A stretch of 64,000 bases of DNA from the NCBI GenBank assembly GCA_003586115.2, contig QVOM02000053.1, forward strand, positions 9,715,787 through 9,779,786, in the 5' to 3' direction. Of this stretch, positions 45,251 through 57,242 are shown in pieces (the stretch's first letter is position 1; the number at the start of each line of letters is the position of its first letter). The translations under genes and the position numbers were made by a program. The DNA comes from Salvator merianae (Eukaryota > Chordata > Lepidosauria > Squamata > Teiidae). The notes beneath the pieces were generated by a model. The model saw nothing but the letters and a program-made list of their open reading frames with translations. It searched no databases and was not told the origin of the DNA.

Positions 45251-46961
45251 TGCTGATATTCTAGTCTAGAGCCCCGCAGTATCATTCTAAGGTGGAAAGC
45301 GCAAAAAACACCTGTTGAGACATTGTAAGTGTGCTAGCCACAAGAAACAGTAGGAAAACTCAATTACTGCATTGTTTCCTACACATTACTTTTATGGGGA
45401 CACCAAACTGGCAGTGTATAATGATTGCTGCACTTACCGTTTAATCACAGAAAATAGAGGAAGTGATGTGATGGTTTTACTAGTTAGCAAACTTAGAAAT
45501 TGGCTTCCAAAATGGTATTCAAATTCCAAAACAGGGATGTTTGTTCTGGAGTTCAAACCAAGTCCTTATGATAAGCACTTTCTGTTTGAAGCTCAGACTG
45601 GTTAAAAATCCCAATCAGAGGGTTAGGATGCTTAGCACATCCGTATACTTTTTCATATCTTGTAGCTTTTGCAATTGACTTGCAGAAACTTTTTGTGGAT
45701 CTGGTTTCCCAGGGTGGCAAACCAGGTTCTGGTGTGACATGGATGGTAATATAGTTGGAAACAAGACTCTCAAATAAGGTGTCACTGTACCTCCCAAAAT
45801 CAAATATGCGAGTCAACCTTTCACTCTGACATCATAATTCAAATGTTGCTCCTAACCTTTATGACATGGGGAAGGGCAATGTTCAGGACTGTACAGTTAA
45901 TTCTATGGTTCTGCTAAAAATATAAGTATTTCTGAAGAAGAAAGCTGCTCTTCAGATAGATTTTGCTACAATTCTGCATATAGCATCCCCAGACCATAAT
46001 TTAAAACCCATTGTCACATCACTCAGAACACAATTGAATATTATCTTCCTTATGTTTAATTGCCAAATCAACACTTTTTTTTTTTTACTTCTGAGTTTCC
46101 CAGTGGATTGGCAACTAGTATTCAGAGTCTATCCAAGATTCTAAGGTTCTTTTTTGTTTGTTTGTTTGTTTTTGTTCTGGTTCTTAAACAGCATTAAATG
46201 ATGGTGAGTTTCAATCTGCTTTTGAGATTGACAAGATCCAATCTTGAAGACAACTTTCTGAAGTTGAAATACAGAATAATAGAATTCTTGAATACCTGGA
46301 GTTTAAGTAGAACAGAGGAAAGTTGCCTCCTTTTTATATAGCTCTCAAAGCACAGGTGTGTTGTTTTGAGTCAAAAGCTGACAAAAGATTCAGTTTCCTG
46401 CCTCATTGATAATGTCAGTTCCTTTTATTAAACAATGCTCAATTTTAGGCCACCCACCTTCTTTAAAATTCATAATACAGCCCCAATATAGGAAAACTCA
46501 GAGAGCTGCAACACACTTGTAGAGCTACTACAACCTTTCAGAACAGAGTCTTTCACACATGAAAGGGATATTTCTTCAGTATCCTTGGAATAATCCCTTG
46601 TGCAAAAAAAAACCCTCTCAGAGCTCCATGTTTGTCAGCAGTGCATCATATACTAGAATCTGCAAGATGGCAGACGAGGGTCATGATCAGATAGCAGATT
46701 TTCCTCTGAGCTCCCTGAAATGCATTTTGAACCAGGCAAAACCAAGGTTACACTCTGTCTTAAAGTTTCCATTCAGTGTGACAAAGTATAGGACAGAAGA
46801 TGGCCATGGAAGTCACCAGAATACTTTTCCAGGATTGTCACAGGCACCTCTGAAGGTGATTTTCCTGAACCTGGGACTGACTGTGGGCCATATGGTCACA
46901 GCACCCGAGGCGCCCTTATAGACAGCATTTTTGGGAGCACCTGAATGCAGCCTCAGACTTA
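45251..46961. other. Unannotated sequence
   Basis: T-run near 46075-46087 and a GTTT run at about 46153-46172. The plus frame at 46559-46921 (120 codons) has no recognisable domain, and the flanks lack clear splice or promoter evidence. Confidence 0.4.
46153..46172. repeat. (GTTT)n microsatellite
   Basis: Four GTTT units within a T-rich run. Confidence 0.9.
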
Positions 46962-47346
46962 GAGTGTGATCAGACATGCTTGAAGAGGTGCCTGCAGGAC
47001 AAATTTGATTCTGTAATTACAGACAGTTTCCCCCTGCATTCCCATCTTGAAGTTTCAAAAAGGTTGCTTCTTAAACATTTGGGATTTCATAACTCTGAAG
47101 TTATCTCCTTCTTTAAACAGGGTTGGGCAGGAAACTACATAAGCCAAGAGGGAGGGTTTCTTGCCAAGTGGCAAATCAGTAATGACCACCTGTAGTCAGG
47201 GTAGGTGTTGCCTGACTTAGAGGTGAATATAGACTGCTATTTGGTAAAATAAGGACAACTGTTTGTAAGGCATTTTATGTGTGACTGGGGATGAGATGCT
47301 TTTTCTTAAAGGTGTGACTAAAAAAAGTCCTGTCTGATCACACCCT
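46962..47346. mobile_element. Inverted-repeat DNA element (GTGTGATCAGACA termini), 385 bp
   Basis: Left GAGTGTGATCAGACATG and right CCTGTCTGATCACACCCT are inverted repeats. Flanks CAGACTTA and TAATCTTA agree at 5 of 8 positions, possibly an eroded 8 bp target-site duplication, which would fit hAT. The frame at 46980-47195 inside it has no transposase motif. Confidence 0.75.
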
Positions 47347-47449
47347 TAATCTTACACTACCACCCTGCCAGTTTCATTGTACACACAACCAAGTGATATT
47401 GCTTTTCAGAAAGGGATTGTTATAAATCACAGTCATGCCCTGCAAGATT

Positions 47450-47598
47450 TGTAGTGAGAAGTATTATTAGCACAAGTTGTGTATGACCCGATGTGAGTGT
47501 CTATGTGCAGTTTGCACACAGTTCAGCCAACAAAGGCAGACAGTCTGGCAATTTATGCAAAGTTCATATGACAAGAATGCAGTGTGAACAAGCCCAGA
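47450..47598. mobile_element. Fragment of the CCTGTTCACACTTA-family element
   Basis: The right end GCAGTGTGAACAAGCCC matches the terminus of 25868-26300 and 32921-33027. No matching left end is visible, so the left boundary is arbitrary. Confidence 0.4.
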
Positions 47599-48668
47599 AA
47601 TTTTCACACATTTGGTTTGTTCTCCACAGCTATATTATGCAACCTGTACTTCTAAACTAATGTAGCTGAGAAAATTTAAGCTACATGTGGAACTGTTATT
47701 TTATAGAGATGGCAAAAGGTTTTGAGTTCAGAATGATTTGACTCAAAATTGGACATTTTGAGTGTTTCAAGCTGAAAAATGAACAGCCTTTAAAAGTAAG
47801 AGCAGTTTTGATTTCTGAACAAAACACACTATTTCAGTTGTGTTCCAGTGGCAGAGGAAGGATCTATATCAGAGTGCATCTATGTCTATGTCTACAAATA
47901 TATCTATATTTTTTAAATCACCTGATTGTCTATTCATTTTGTGCATTAGTGGATACCACCCATCCTGATCTACTATCCAATCCACTTCAGTGTATACAGG
48001 AATTACCTACAGAGAACAATGAGAAGTTCCAGTTGTTTCCATTATTCCTTAGGACCCAAATGCTAAAGTAAAAATGTTTTATGCTATCAAATCATCTGGT
48101 TCAATGGGTAATATGACAAAATGATTTTTTGTGTTTTGTCCCAAGCTTAGAACAAATTCCTAAAACCTTTCTGTACATTCCTATCATTCTATACTGAATC
48201 ACTTCATTTATCTTCACAATGTTTTGTGAGTGCAATGGGTTACGACATAGCACAAAGTCAATCTCAGATATTTTTGCTTTAAACTGATAGTAGATGATGC
48301 CTCTAATCAATGGATATTTGTGTTAAGTGCCAGACATAAGGCAATAAGTGACTCCATGTGTTTATCACAAGGCAGGCATTTGTTTCAGTTTGCTAGTGTG
48401 CAACTAAAGAATTTGCTTTCCCTCTCTTCTTTCCCAAATAAGATACCCCAAACTGAATTAAACACTTAATTTTTAAAAATAGAAGGGAGAACTAAGTGCT
48501 AAAGTGTTTGCTTTTAAAAAAAAATAATTATAAGCAAGGGCCAGCTTCTCTGTTCCTCATCAGCCTTCTTATGGTTTTGGTGTCAGTTCTTAGTGATCTT
48601 TATTATAAAGATCTTTATTTTAAAAATTCAGCATTAGAAGCAAAGCAATTTAAGATGCAGCATTTTGT
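47599..48668. other. Mostly unannotated sequence
   Basis: At 47704, TAGAGATGGCAAAAGGTTTT may be a decayed start of the hAT-like family, with similar low-complexity GTTTGAAC-like words for about 100 bases. The rest is not recognised. Confidence 0.35.
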
Positions 48669-48670
48669 AA

Positions 48671-48838
48671 AGAACACATCAGCAAAGTGACCAATCATTT
48701 TCTTTCACATTATCTAACCCAAAGGTGAATTTTCTGAGTAAGATAATGCTGAAAGAACACATCTTATTACTTCACTGATGTGTTCTCTCAGTCTGAAAGT
48801 GGACTGAAGTTGGATTAAAACTTAGGTGTGACTGGGCC
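48671..48838. mobile_element. Palindromic MITE (AGTCACACCTAAGTTT family), copy 1
   Basis: AGAACACATCAGCAAAGTG...TTTCACATTATCT (48671-48717) is the imperfect reverse complement of 48740-48787. A tail follows, ending TTAGGTGTGACTGGGCC. The same tail occurs in antisense at 56848 and in both orientations at 54195-54356. Confidence 0.7.
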
Positions 48839-48856
48839 TTCTGAGGTGCTTCTGAG

Positions 48857-49207
48857 TAGAGACGTGAAAAGTTCAATCCCTGTTTGAAAATTCGATCAAA
48901 TACTTCACGTTCATGGATTTTTCACATTGAACCAAACATGGGGTTTGTTCAAATATCCAAAATTCGATCAAACCGAACCAGTCTCTTGCTTGCAAAAATG
49001 AACATTTTAATCAAATGTGAGTTTGCTCTGGTTGTGCCCTTGAAAGAGGCTTTTTTCAATAGGAAAAAAAAAATGGTATTTTTTCCTTTTGAACCAGTGC
49101 AAAAACAAATGTGAACAACCATTTGTTCGATTAAATGGTTCAACAGGAAACCAAACAAAAGTTCAACAGTGAACCAAACACATAAATTTCATTTATACAC
49201 ATCCCTA
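48857..49207. mobile_element. hAT-like MITE, 351 bp
   Basis: Starts TAGAGACGTGAAAAG and ends TACACATCCCTA. Flanked by CTTCTGAG (48849-48856) and CTCCTGAG (49208-49215), a 7/8 match. The body is the fullest version of the sequence found truncated at 6290-6545. Confidence 0.88.
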
Positions 49208-49215
49208 CTCCTGAG

Positions 49216-49985
49216 TTATTTGTTGTTATTATACGTGAACACAACCACAGAAGCAATCTCGTGTCAAGGAAGAAACATATAAGGAAAGAAGAAACCAAAA
49301 ATATGAATGTTCAATCAAACAATAAGCACTATTAGCTCCCTGAGAATCTCTTGTTGTTCCAGGTGATCTATACTGATCACTTTAAGAAGCCTTGCTCATC
49401 ATCTTCCATATAAACGAGAAAAGCAAAAGGAAGAAGAAGGAATAGTTATTATAATAACTGCATAGTATTTAATAATAATATTGAGGTAATAAAAAGCTGT
49501 CGTAAATAAGATGGTCAGGTGGGGAAAGAGAATAGACATCCTACATGTTTAATAGTTGCATGAATGGCATTCTACATCTGCTGAAATTTGCTCTTCTGAA
49601 TATTTTTTTTTTAAAAAAAAATAGCAGAATCTCTGTATTTTCCATTTGGCCATCTACTCAAAATACCCATATCAGTTAGAAAAATATAATTAGCAGCATG
49701 CTGCAGAAGTGGAAGAGGTGCAAGGAGGTTGCCTAGCTTAAATATTAACTTTTGCAAAAAGAGAGCAAAGGAAGGAAAGAGGAACACTTCTTGGCATCAG
49801 AATCCCAAACACCTGAACTTCAGAAAATTACTTACAGCATTTTTATACGGCCCTATGCTATGCACGGTGATGCAGCCTTAAAGGGATACTTGCATTCCTG
49901 CAAAGGTTCATTACGTGCACCACTGACTGGAGGAACTACTCTGCATAGAAGTACAGAGGTGGAAAAGGGAAAATGAAGCAATTGC
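49216..49985. other. Unannotated sequence
   Basis: AT-rich, with an A/T run near 49603-49621. No recognised repeat or gene. Confidence 0.45.
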
Positions 49986-49989
49986 ATTG

Positions 49990-50210
49990 TTTCCCCTTGT
50001 TACACATGTTGTTGTTGGGTACCAATGAGTTGTGGTGACTCCTAGTTGACTGCATAGGGACCCCCATGGGCTCCTCTATGCAGTTTTTTTGACAGAGATA
50101 CAGAGGTGGTGTGCCATTGTCTGCTTCTGGGGAGAGGCTGGGGATTGAACTGGCAACCCCTTGCTTTCTAGGCAATTTGCTCTACCACTGAGCTATGTAG
50201 CTCTTCTGAA
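49990..50210 (-). mobile_element. tRNA-derived Sauria-type SINE, antisense, best copy
   Basis: The reverse complement begins AGCTACATAGCTCAGTGGTAG, with a good RNA polymerase III A box (TAGCTCAGTGG), and has a B-box-like GCCAGTTCAATCCCC about 35 bases later. The tRNA-unrelated part includes CCATTGTCTGCTTC in antisense and a GACTCCTAGTTGAC segment. It is a retroposon and not a tRNA gene, as it cannot complete an acceptor stem. Confidence 0.85.
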
Positions 50211-50214
50211 AGAG

Positions 50215-50805
50215 CAGCTCAAGAATAGCAAGGGACAAGAGAAGACAATCTGCAGGAAGTTACACATCGCCTGTCTTCTCCTTCCTCCCCACTTTCTCCA
50301 CTGGATCTCAAAAACAGAAAGGCACTAAATATAGAAGAAAAATGTTAAGTGATTGATACTACTCCTAGCTGTCAGAAAGCAAGAGGGGGTAATGCTCCTC
50401 CTACTGGAAGTCATGCAGGGGGAAAGTGAAACTAACCCTCCCTATCTACTCAGTGGTAAAACTGTCATGTAGGCTGGGATTCTTCATGCAATGAGCAGTC
50501 TTGCCCATAGAAAGCACACACTGGACACCCACCCTTGCCAAGAAAATGCCTCTTGAATCTTGATTTTTGAGGGGAGGTGGCAGGGTTTTTTTTTCAGTTT
50601 ATTTGCCTTGCAGTGGCCATGTCTTACAATTTTACCATGCAGACAGCCAACAGCAAAGGATGGAGCCACACTATGGCATTTATCACGTTGGGAATCAATC
50701 ACAGAATATTGACTTGTGCCAGACCAATGGTGGAAGAAAAGGAAAGTCAGTTTGACAAAGAAAAATCTTCACATGGAGCACATGGAAACTCAGTATGTTG
50801 GCCAT
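50215..50805. other. Unannotated sequence
   Basis: No recognised repeat or gene. The overlapping 62 and 80 codon frames near 50567-50819 have no domain. Confidence 0.45.
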
Positions 50806-50807
50806 TG

Positions 50808-51295
50808 GGGCTTTTCTGAACTTGCTGGTGTTCTGCACCAACAAGTACACTAAGGACCTCCTTTCTGCACCTTAGTTTGGAATACAGTATGTTCCATCCA
50901 CACAGAACAGAGTACAATCTGAATCAGGAAGCTCCTGATCTGGATCATTGGTGGACCTTGATATTAAGGCCTACTGATGATCCCAGATCAAAAGCTTCCT
51001 GATTCAAGGTCTAACCAGCATGCTAGTAGGTCCTAATCTGGAACATGAAGACATGCAGAATATGCACACTTCCGTGTTCTGGTGCATCACCAAAATGGGT
51101 CCCCCAGGGGCTCTGGAGCTAGTAACTTTCATTCCTGGTTGTTGAAACTTAAGGAGGCTGGCAGCTGGGCTTTAACACGTCATCACCATGCAAACAGCAT
51201 CATTCCATCCCAAAGTGATCCATCCCAGCCTTGGGACAGATTACTCTGTTTGTGCCCTACCATTCCGGTCTACAAGAGGCAAGTGCAGAAGGGCC
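50808..51295. mobile_element. Inverted-terminal-repeat DNA element, copy 2
   Basis: GGGCTTTTCTGAACTTGCTGG at the left and GGCAAGTGCAGAAGGGCC at the right are inverted repeats. It shares CCCCAGGGGCTCTGG and the end sequence with 5660-6054 but is about 90 bp longer. No transposase. Confidence 0.7.
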
Positions 51296-51299
51296 CTGG

Positions 51300-53035
51300 A
51301 TGTGAACTTCAAACATGAATAATAAAATTAGGCAAATCCTTACTCCAGGTATGTAGTCTTCTTTCTTTGGTGCATCTCCGGCTATTCTTGCAAAAACATT
51401 TGGCTCTATTCCTCATTCAGTCCCTATTCAAATACGAACTCTGAAATGCTTTCTTTAGCAGCCTATTTGTAAAGAAGATAATTTTCTGTTCTTAGATCCA
51501 TAAACTAATGACATGTCAAGGCTAAGCAACAAAAGATGTGCAACTGTATGCAACTTTAACATCTGAAAAGGGAAAAGGGAAAATAAAAAGAGCTCTGGAG
51601 AGGCTACATTCTTCCATGTAAACTGGCAGGTGGGGAGCAGGTGTTTAACCCTCTCAGTTCGGGTAATTATCTATCCAAAATGGCCCTGTTTGCTTTTCTC
51701 TCCGAAGGGGGGAAAGTTTCACTTCCATACATTTTTGTTTTCAACCCACATCACTGTCAGAAATGCAGCTGTGGTGATTGTGACTGTAAAAGATTAAAGA
51801 TGCTGCCCTTAAACGGTTCTCTGCTCATGCCCTTCCACACACCAAACACCACTTTTAAAAGATCAGAGCAAAGTTGCAGGGGTCATGTTTAGCATGGTGC
51901 TCAGCTATGGGGATGGGGTGCGGGTAGAAGCAAGCACATTGAAAGACGCTCGCTCCTTAAAAGCCTGTCATCTTTACACACAGCACAACCCACCACTGGC
52001 ACACACACGGACTGCCACACAGACCCACAAGCATGCATCTGCACACATGCAGCCTCCTTAGGAGGCAGGCCTTGAACAGCGAGAAGGGTTAAATTTATGT
52101 TCCATTACAAGCCCTCCCTTTTCTCCCCTCCTTCCTTCCTTCCTTCCTTTTGGTTTCATCTTCTCAGTAAAACACATAACTTAAAATGAAATCAAATATT
52201 AAAAATGACAGACTATATAAGTGCTGTGAGTAACTTCAGGTCACGGAGGGAGGGAAATGCAGGCAAGTTGTCAGGCACTATCTGTCAGAGTGAATTAGAA
52301 ACAATCAACAGAGACTGAAAGGGAAGGTGATTGTTATTAAGCAGTGGGGCTGTGAGCAAGCTACCCAGATGTGGTCATGCATATAAAGAACAGGAAACAG
52401 CAGTTTAATTCAGGAAGCACTGGCGAATAGGGCAACACAAAGGATAAAAGTCTTTTGTCGCTAATAAGCTGGAAGTTACTTTGATAACAGCAGGGTTAGA
52501 GTCTAGAATAAAACACATTTCTTCCCCTACCATACACCATTAATATCACAGAAATGTGGTAGAAAGGAATGCATGGCACAAGCAAAGATTAGATGTCGGC
52601 CTTTGCATCCACAGCAACACAATGTCATAGCTCATATTATTAATTAGGAATCCACGATTGGCTACACCTAGGTGACAGTAAGGGAGGGGGAATGTTAACT
52701 CCTTTACCTCTGCAGTGGTGCAAACTGGAACCCAACGCAAGGCAAAAATAATAAGCACGTCATTGTTCTGAGAGGAGCCCTGCAAAATGGTATTTGTGCA
52801 TTTTATCCACCCTCGCCGTTGCCCATGGGAAAGGTGAATAATTGGAAACAGTCTAAATATAATGAAGACCATTTACGTGGAGGCTAAAAATAATTTTGCA
52901 TGCAGACAGGGCTCAATTTCTGAAGGGGGGGAGAAATGAAACAAAAATTCTATAAGAAAGCATTTCTCCATTATCTTTTTAGGCTATGAATGAGCAAACA
53001 CTTGGTTTACAATCCTGCGATTAAAGAAGACAAGA
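51300..53035. other. Repeat-poor sequence, weak candidate conserved region at 52150-52500
   Basis: A TTCC run lies at about 52130-52149. Between 52150 and 52500 no repeat is recognised and short TAATTA/TTATTAA and CAATCAA-like words are frequent. The 108-codon minus frame (52546-52872) has no domain. A G-run lies near 52924-52931. Confidence 0.3.
52130..52149. repeat. (TTCC)n microsatellite
   Basis: About five TTCC units. Confidence 0.9.
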
Positions 53036-53100
53036 GATAGATAGATGGACAGATAGATAGATAGACAGATAGATGATAGGTAAGTAGGTAGGTAGGTAGA
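53036..53100. repeat. Compound (GATA)n-(GTAG)n microsatellite
   Basis: GATA units with GACA interruptions, followed by a GTAG-rich block. Confidence 0.92.
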
Positions 53101-54190
53101 TTATTATTTGATTCCAAAATCCCCCTTCTTTGCATGAATGGAATTAAGCTGATGAGTGGGAACTGGTACCTTCTCTACATGTGTTCATCCAGTGATTCAT
53201 GGCAAAAATCAAAAATCGGTTCAAGGCTGGATTCACTCTGTTTTTAGTACATTAGCGTGAAGGCCCAGACATAATGGAAAACATAGTGCTGCACCAACTT
53301 CACCCAGAGTTTTTGTGCAGAAAACAGTGTAAATCATGCTCTACATGATGCCTCTTAATTTTTGCACATAAATATCCTGGCTTTTGATTTATGATATGAC
53401 AATGGAAGTATGTCTTTGTTCAGAAATTTAGAATACTTGTAGCTCTCCACGCATTATAAACGGAATGACCAAGTTTTCCACAGGTGATAAGAAAATAGTT
53501 TTCTACCTCAGTGTACATCTCCATGACTTCTAGACATTTTCTTTAACTCTGGCAGAATATGAGTAAAGCGTCTTAGTGATAGAAGGTATATGAGGTACAA
53601 AAATATGCTATAGTATTAAAATTTAATCTACTGCCTTTATTATACCAACATGGAGACAATCTAAAATCAATTTCGCGTCCTCTATTATGTGCCAAATCTC
53701 ACAGATAGGCACAAGTACATCTGGAACATGTGATTTCAGGGATCATTGACTATGAATTCAATCATGATATTGTATTGGGATAATCTGTGGCAGATTTTCT
53801 AACATCTGAATATATCCATGGCTTCTGAAAATTCTTTGAGACCCACTCCCCTAGGGCTTAACCTGATTAGGGCTTCGTTACAAATCCTCTCTTTTAGGTG
53901 ACAATGCTCATACAATTAGTAAGTCTGTGACTAAGAAAAAAGCAATTGCAGAGGCTGTTCCAGATAGGTCCAAGACTAAAAAGAGAAGGATGAATCCTTT
54001 GCCCTCACTGCATTATTTATGAGGGTCAGAGTACCCTAGTATGGTTAGTATTTAGAGGTTAGTCTCCACTGGTACCCAAGGGAATGTCCTCCTGTTGCAG
54101 CTAGCAGTTGCAGCGGGAACTGACACGAAGGAGTCCAAAAGGCTTTCATTTGACTCCCATCATAGCCAATGGTTTATAACTACAGTCTTC
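53101..54190. other. Unannotated sequence
   Basis: No recognised repeat or gene in the roughly 1.1 kb before the next MITE. Confidence 0.45.
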
Positions 54191-54194
54191 TTTA

Positions 54195-54358
54195 AGGGTC
54201 AAGCTACACTACTAAGTTTCAATCCACTTCCAGAACAAAAGAAAAATGGCTAGATTTTCCGGGTTGGATAACATGGAAGGAAACGTACTGGTCCCTTTGC
54301 TGATGCATCCTCTCACTTTGAAAGAGGGTAGAATGTAGATTAAAATTTAGGTGTAACT
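54195..54358. mobile_element. Palindromic MITE (AGTCACACCTAAGTTT family), copy 2
   Basis: Left CACTACTAAGTTTCAATCCAC is the imperfect reverse complement of right TAGATTAAAATTTAGGTGTAA. GCTGATGCATCCTCTCACTT corresponds to the GATGTGTTCTCTCA part of copies 1 and 3. The right end directly abuts the GGAA microsatellite. Confidence 0.65.
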
Positions 54359-54360
54359 AG

Positions 54361-54457
54361 AAAAGGAAGGAAGGAAGGAAGGAAGGAAGGAAGGAAGGAA
54401 GGAAGGAAGGAAGGAAGGAAGGAAGGAAGGAAGGAAGGAAGAAGGAAGGAAGGAAGA
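54361..54457. repeat. (GGAA)n microsatellite, about 23 units
   Basis: Nearly pure GGAA for over 90 bases, with one slipped unit near 54440. Long GGAA runs can bind ETS-family factors in principle. The minus-strand frame of Phe-Leu-Pro-Ser repeats is an artefact. Confidence 0.97.
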
Positions 54458-54459
54458 AT

Positions 54460-56845
54460 TTTTTATCAAAATCACTGATGTTTCATTGTAATACTGAAAT
54501 TCTAATATTGAAATATTAATTGTGTAATTCTTGAGTCTGTTTTGGCCTATCATTCTTCTAACTATAGAGCAACAATACCGAAAACTGGTCCCTATGAACA
54601 TGCAGCAGGTACCTCTCAAATCCCAAAATAATCACAGGTGTCCTTGAGGATCAAGGAGGAAGAATAAGAAAAAGATGCTGAAGCTATTAGAAAATGTCTT
54701 TTTTGTCCAGTTTGAGCTTAGCAGAGATCAGGGAAGTGGCAAGGGGTGTGGGATTGCTGGAGGCCCTGCAATGAAATCATTGCTGATGTCATATGCCCCC
54801 CCTTTGGAAACAGAGCCCAGCTATAGGACAGACTAGAGACAGGGCAGGTGAGTGCTGCTGTTGCTTTAAGGTTGTCCTCCATGCACCTTTCTCTCACCTG
54901 CCCTTTCTCCTCTTACCCAAACCTACACAGACTTGAAAGGAAGAATTTCATTATTTCCTCTCCCTCTCTGAGCCCACTGAACTCCTGTTCAACCCATCCT
55001 TGCAACTTCAAGACAAATGTACATCTCTGCATTCAAACACTGAGTTTTGATCTCTACTTGAAATGTTCTCACCTGGAACAACAACAAAAGTGGCCCAGTA
55101 GTAAGAGAATAAAATGTCAAACAGTTCTCTTACTCCCACAAAGTTTTTCATGGCCCAACGGCTGTCGATACTTATGAACTAAGTGAACTGCAAACGTTTG
55201 GACAGTGACACTGAAGCTAAAGCGTTCACCTAAGCTGACAGAAACAAAAGATGCTTTTTTTTTCTGCATTAACGCAGAAGAAACGATGGTGTTGTTTTCA
55301 TCTCCTTTCCAGCCAATGCGCAGGTTTCTTCTAACCTCTCAGGCTTTGCAAGTGGCCTTTGTGTAAAATTTATAGTGTTTCTTGCCATCCTATTTATAAG
55401 GAATACAAATGATGCTTCCTCAAACATGCTGCTATTTGACAAATCTAAGTCCAAAAATGATAGCGCATATCAAGGTAAGGGGTAAGACGACACTTTCACA
55501 AAAAAAAAGGCGAAGGAGGAGGAGGAGGAAGAAGAGAAAGGGTGATACATTGCCTACATCAGTTCCTGATTTTTATTTAAAATCTCCACCAGAGTACTAC
55601 CTCTGCTGTACTGCAAATTAACTATATAAATATTTTTAATATAGTTTGAAATGTATGTGTTCAATGACTCATGCCAAGTTTGTGTGCTGTGGACCACTTT
55701 CTTAACAGCAGCAACATTTATATGGTCATAACTGAAGTTTTTTAATTTAACACCCCATTAAGAGAAATGAGAGGAAGGGACATTTGCACCTTTGTGGGCG
55801 CTGGTAGTTCAAGCCCGTCTCCATCTGGATGCAAATACAACAAGACAGCCTCTCATTGATTTACAATGCTGTCTCTGAAGACACAAGGCCTGAGTATCTC
55901 CCTTCCCCCACTCACAGGCATTCTAAAATGCAGGTGCGCGTAAGCTGGTGTATTCCGTTAATGGCACATCACTCACTACCATGCCGTAAATACTGGATGA
56001 AAACAATGGCTATTTTAATAGCATTTTCATTAGCTTGATGCATTCTTGCCGAGTGAAATCTCGCCTATCGCTACATTCCTACAACACGTTGAAAAGAGAC
56101 GGAATCTTATTTAGTTACCTCCTGTGGTAACTTGGTATATAAGGCAAAAAAACACACACAAGAAAACAAGAAAAAAAAAAAAAAACCCAGAAAGGAGACA
56201 GAAAAGGGAGAGGGGACAAAGAAAAATGAAAGAGAGCACTGCTATAATTGTATCTGAAGCTGCAGGTTGCATGAGCTCAAGTTCTCTCTAAAGAATGCAG
56301 ATGCCAAGTGGATAGCAAGTATGGAAGACAGGTTCATGACTTTTTAAGGGGGACCCTAAGTTCTCTTAGCAATTATGCATTCTAGAACTAGAGCTTGCTG
56401 GTCTTATAAGAGATGGCTGGAAAAGAAAATCAGTTCGTTGCTGAGGTCAAGCTGACTGGGTTCCATATCTATGACTTTCCACAATGACTTATTTTTACTC
56501 TTGGGCTGTTTCCAGATGGAAAGAGGCAATGTAAAATCTAAACAAGGTGTACCCCGCCAGACGGATGGAGCAACCCCCTGCTTGCCTTCACATTAGCGAA
56601 CAACTTCTGTAATCAGCCTGACTGGGGCTGCCAGAAGTAAGCCAAGTGCCACTCCACTTCCTTTTGTTGTTTTTCATGTGCTTGACTGGCTTCTGCTAGC
56701 CCTAGTTGAGTCAATCATGAAAGGCACACTCCAGACATGAAGGTAAGCAGAGACGTTACAGGAAACCTGGTGTCATTGATGCATTTCCTGTAAAAGAATT
56801 TCAACTTGCTTTTTGCACATTGCAGTCAGCACTGCTCGGATATGT
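54460..56845. other. Repeat-poor sequence
   Basis: Holds an AGG/AAG run at about 55508-55540 and an A-run near 56171-56185. No transposon is recognised. The stretch 55850-56100 is repeat-free, with CG dinucleotides more frequent than nearby, and could be conserved, though that is only an impression. Confidence 0.35.
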
Positions 56846-56847
56846 CT

Positions 56848-56955
56848 GGGGCTGCATTCACAACTAATTTTTAATCCAGCTTCAGTCCACTTTCACAGTG
56901 AGAGAACACATCAGCAAAGTGATGAGTTGTTTTCCTTCTATATTATCTCACATGA
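56848..56955. mobile_element. Palindromic MITE (AGTCACACCTAAGTTT family), copy 3, half
   Basis: TTTTAATCCAGCTTCAGTCC, then GAGAGAACACATCAGCAAAG and TATTATCTCACATGAAGG, is the reverse complement of the right half of copy 1 (48740-48838). The opposite arm is missing. Confidence 0.65.
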
Positions 56956-57196
56956 AGGTAGTCTGCACTTGAAGGCCTGTTCTGGGACAGGACCTCCCCC
57001 ATGACACTCCAAAGCTCACATGAGTTTCAGAGTCAGACATGAGGTCTCTGATGGTCAAGAACTAAAGTTTTGAAGGCCTAGGAGAACCCATTTCAGCAGC
57101 ACAATTTGGTGCACTGCCCAGATGCATTCCCGTGCTAAACCGGAACAGGGAGGCATGCACCCTCCCACATGCCTCTCTGTACTGGTCTAGCCAGCC

Positions 57197-57242
57197 CTGG
57201 AACACTGGTAGACCTGTTAAAACAGATCTACCAATGTCCCAG
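57197..57242. repeat. Imperfect hairpin with 22 base arms
   Basis: CTGGAACACTGGTAGACCTG... pairs with ...CAGATCTACCAATGTCCCAG with three mismatches around a two-base centre. Confidence 0.8.

Noticed and set aside
46559..46921. 120 codon plus frame as a candidate exon
   Set aside because: No recognisable domain, no convincing splice context, and it stops just before the inverted-repeat element at 46962.
49990..50210. tRNA gene on the minus strand
   Set aside because: A and B box sequences are present, but the rest is SINE body and a full cloverleaf with acceptor stem is not supported.
54361..54457. ETS-factor GGAA enhancer
   Set aside because: Possible in principle, but length alone is not evidence of function and nothing nearby supports it.
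54347..54619. Pro-Ser-Phe-Leu repeat protein, minus strand
   Set aside because: Translation of the GGAA microsatellite.
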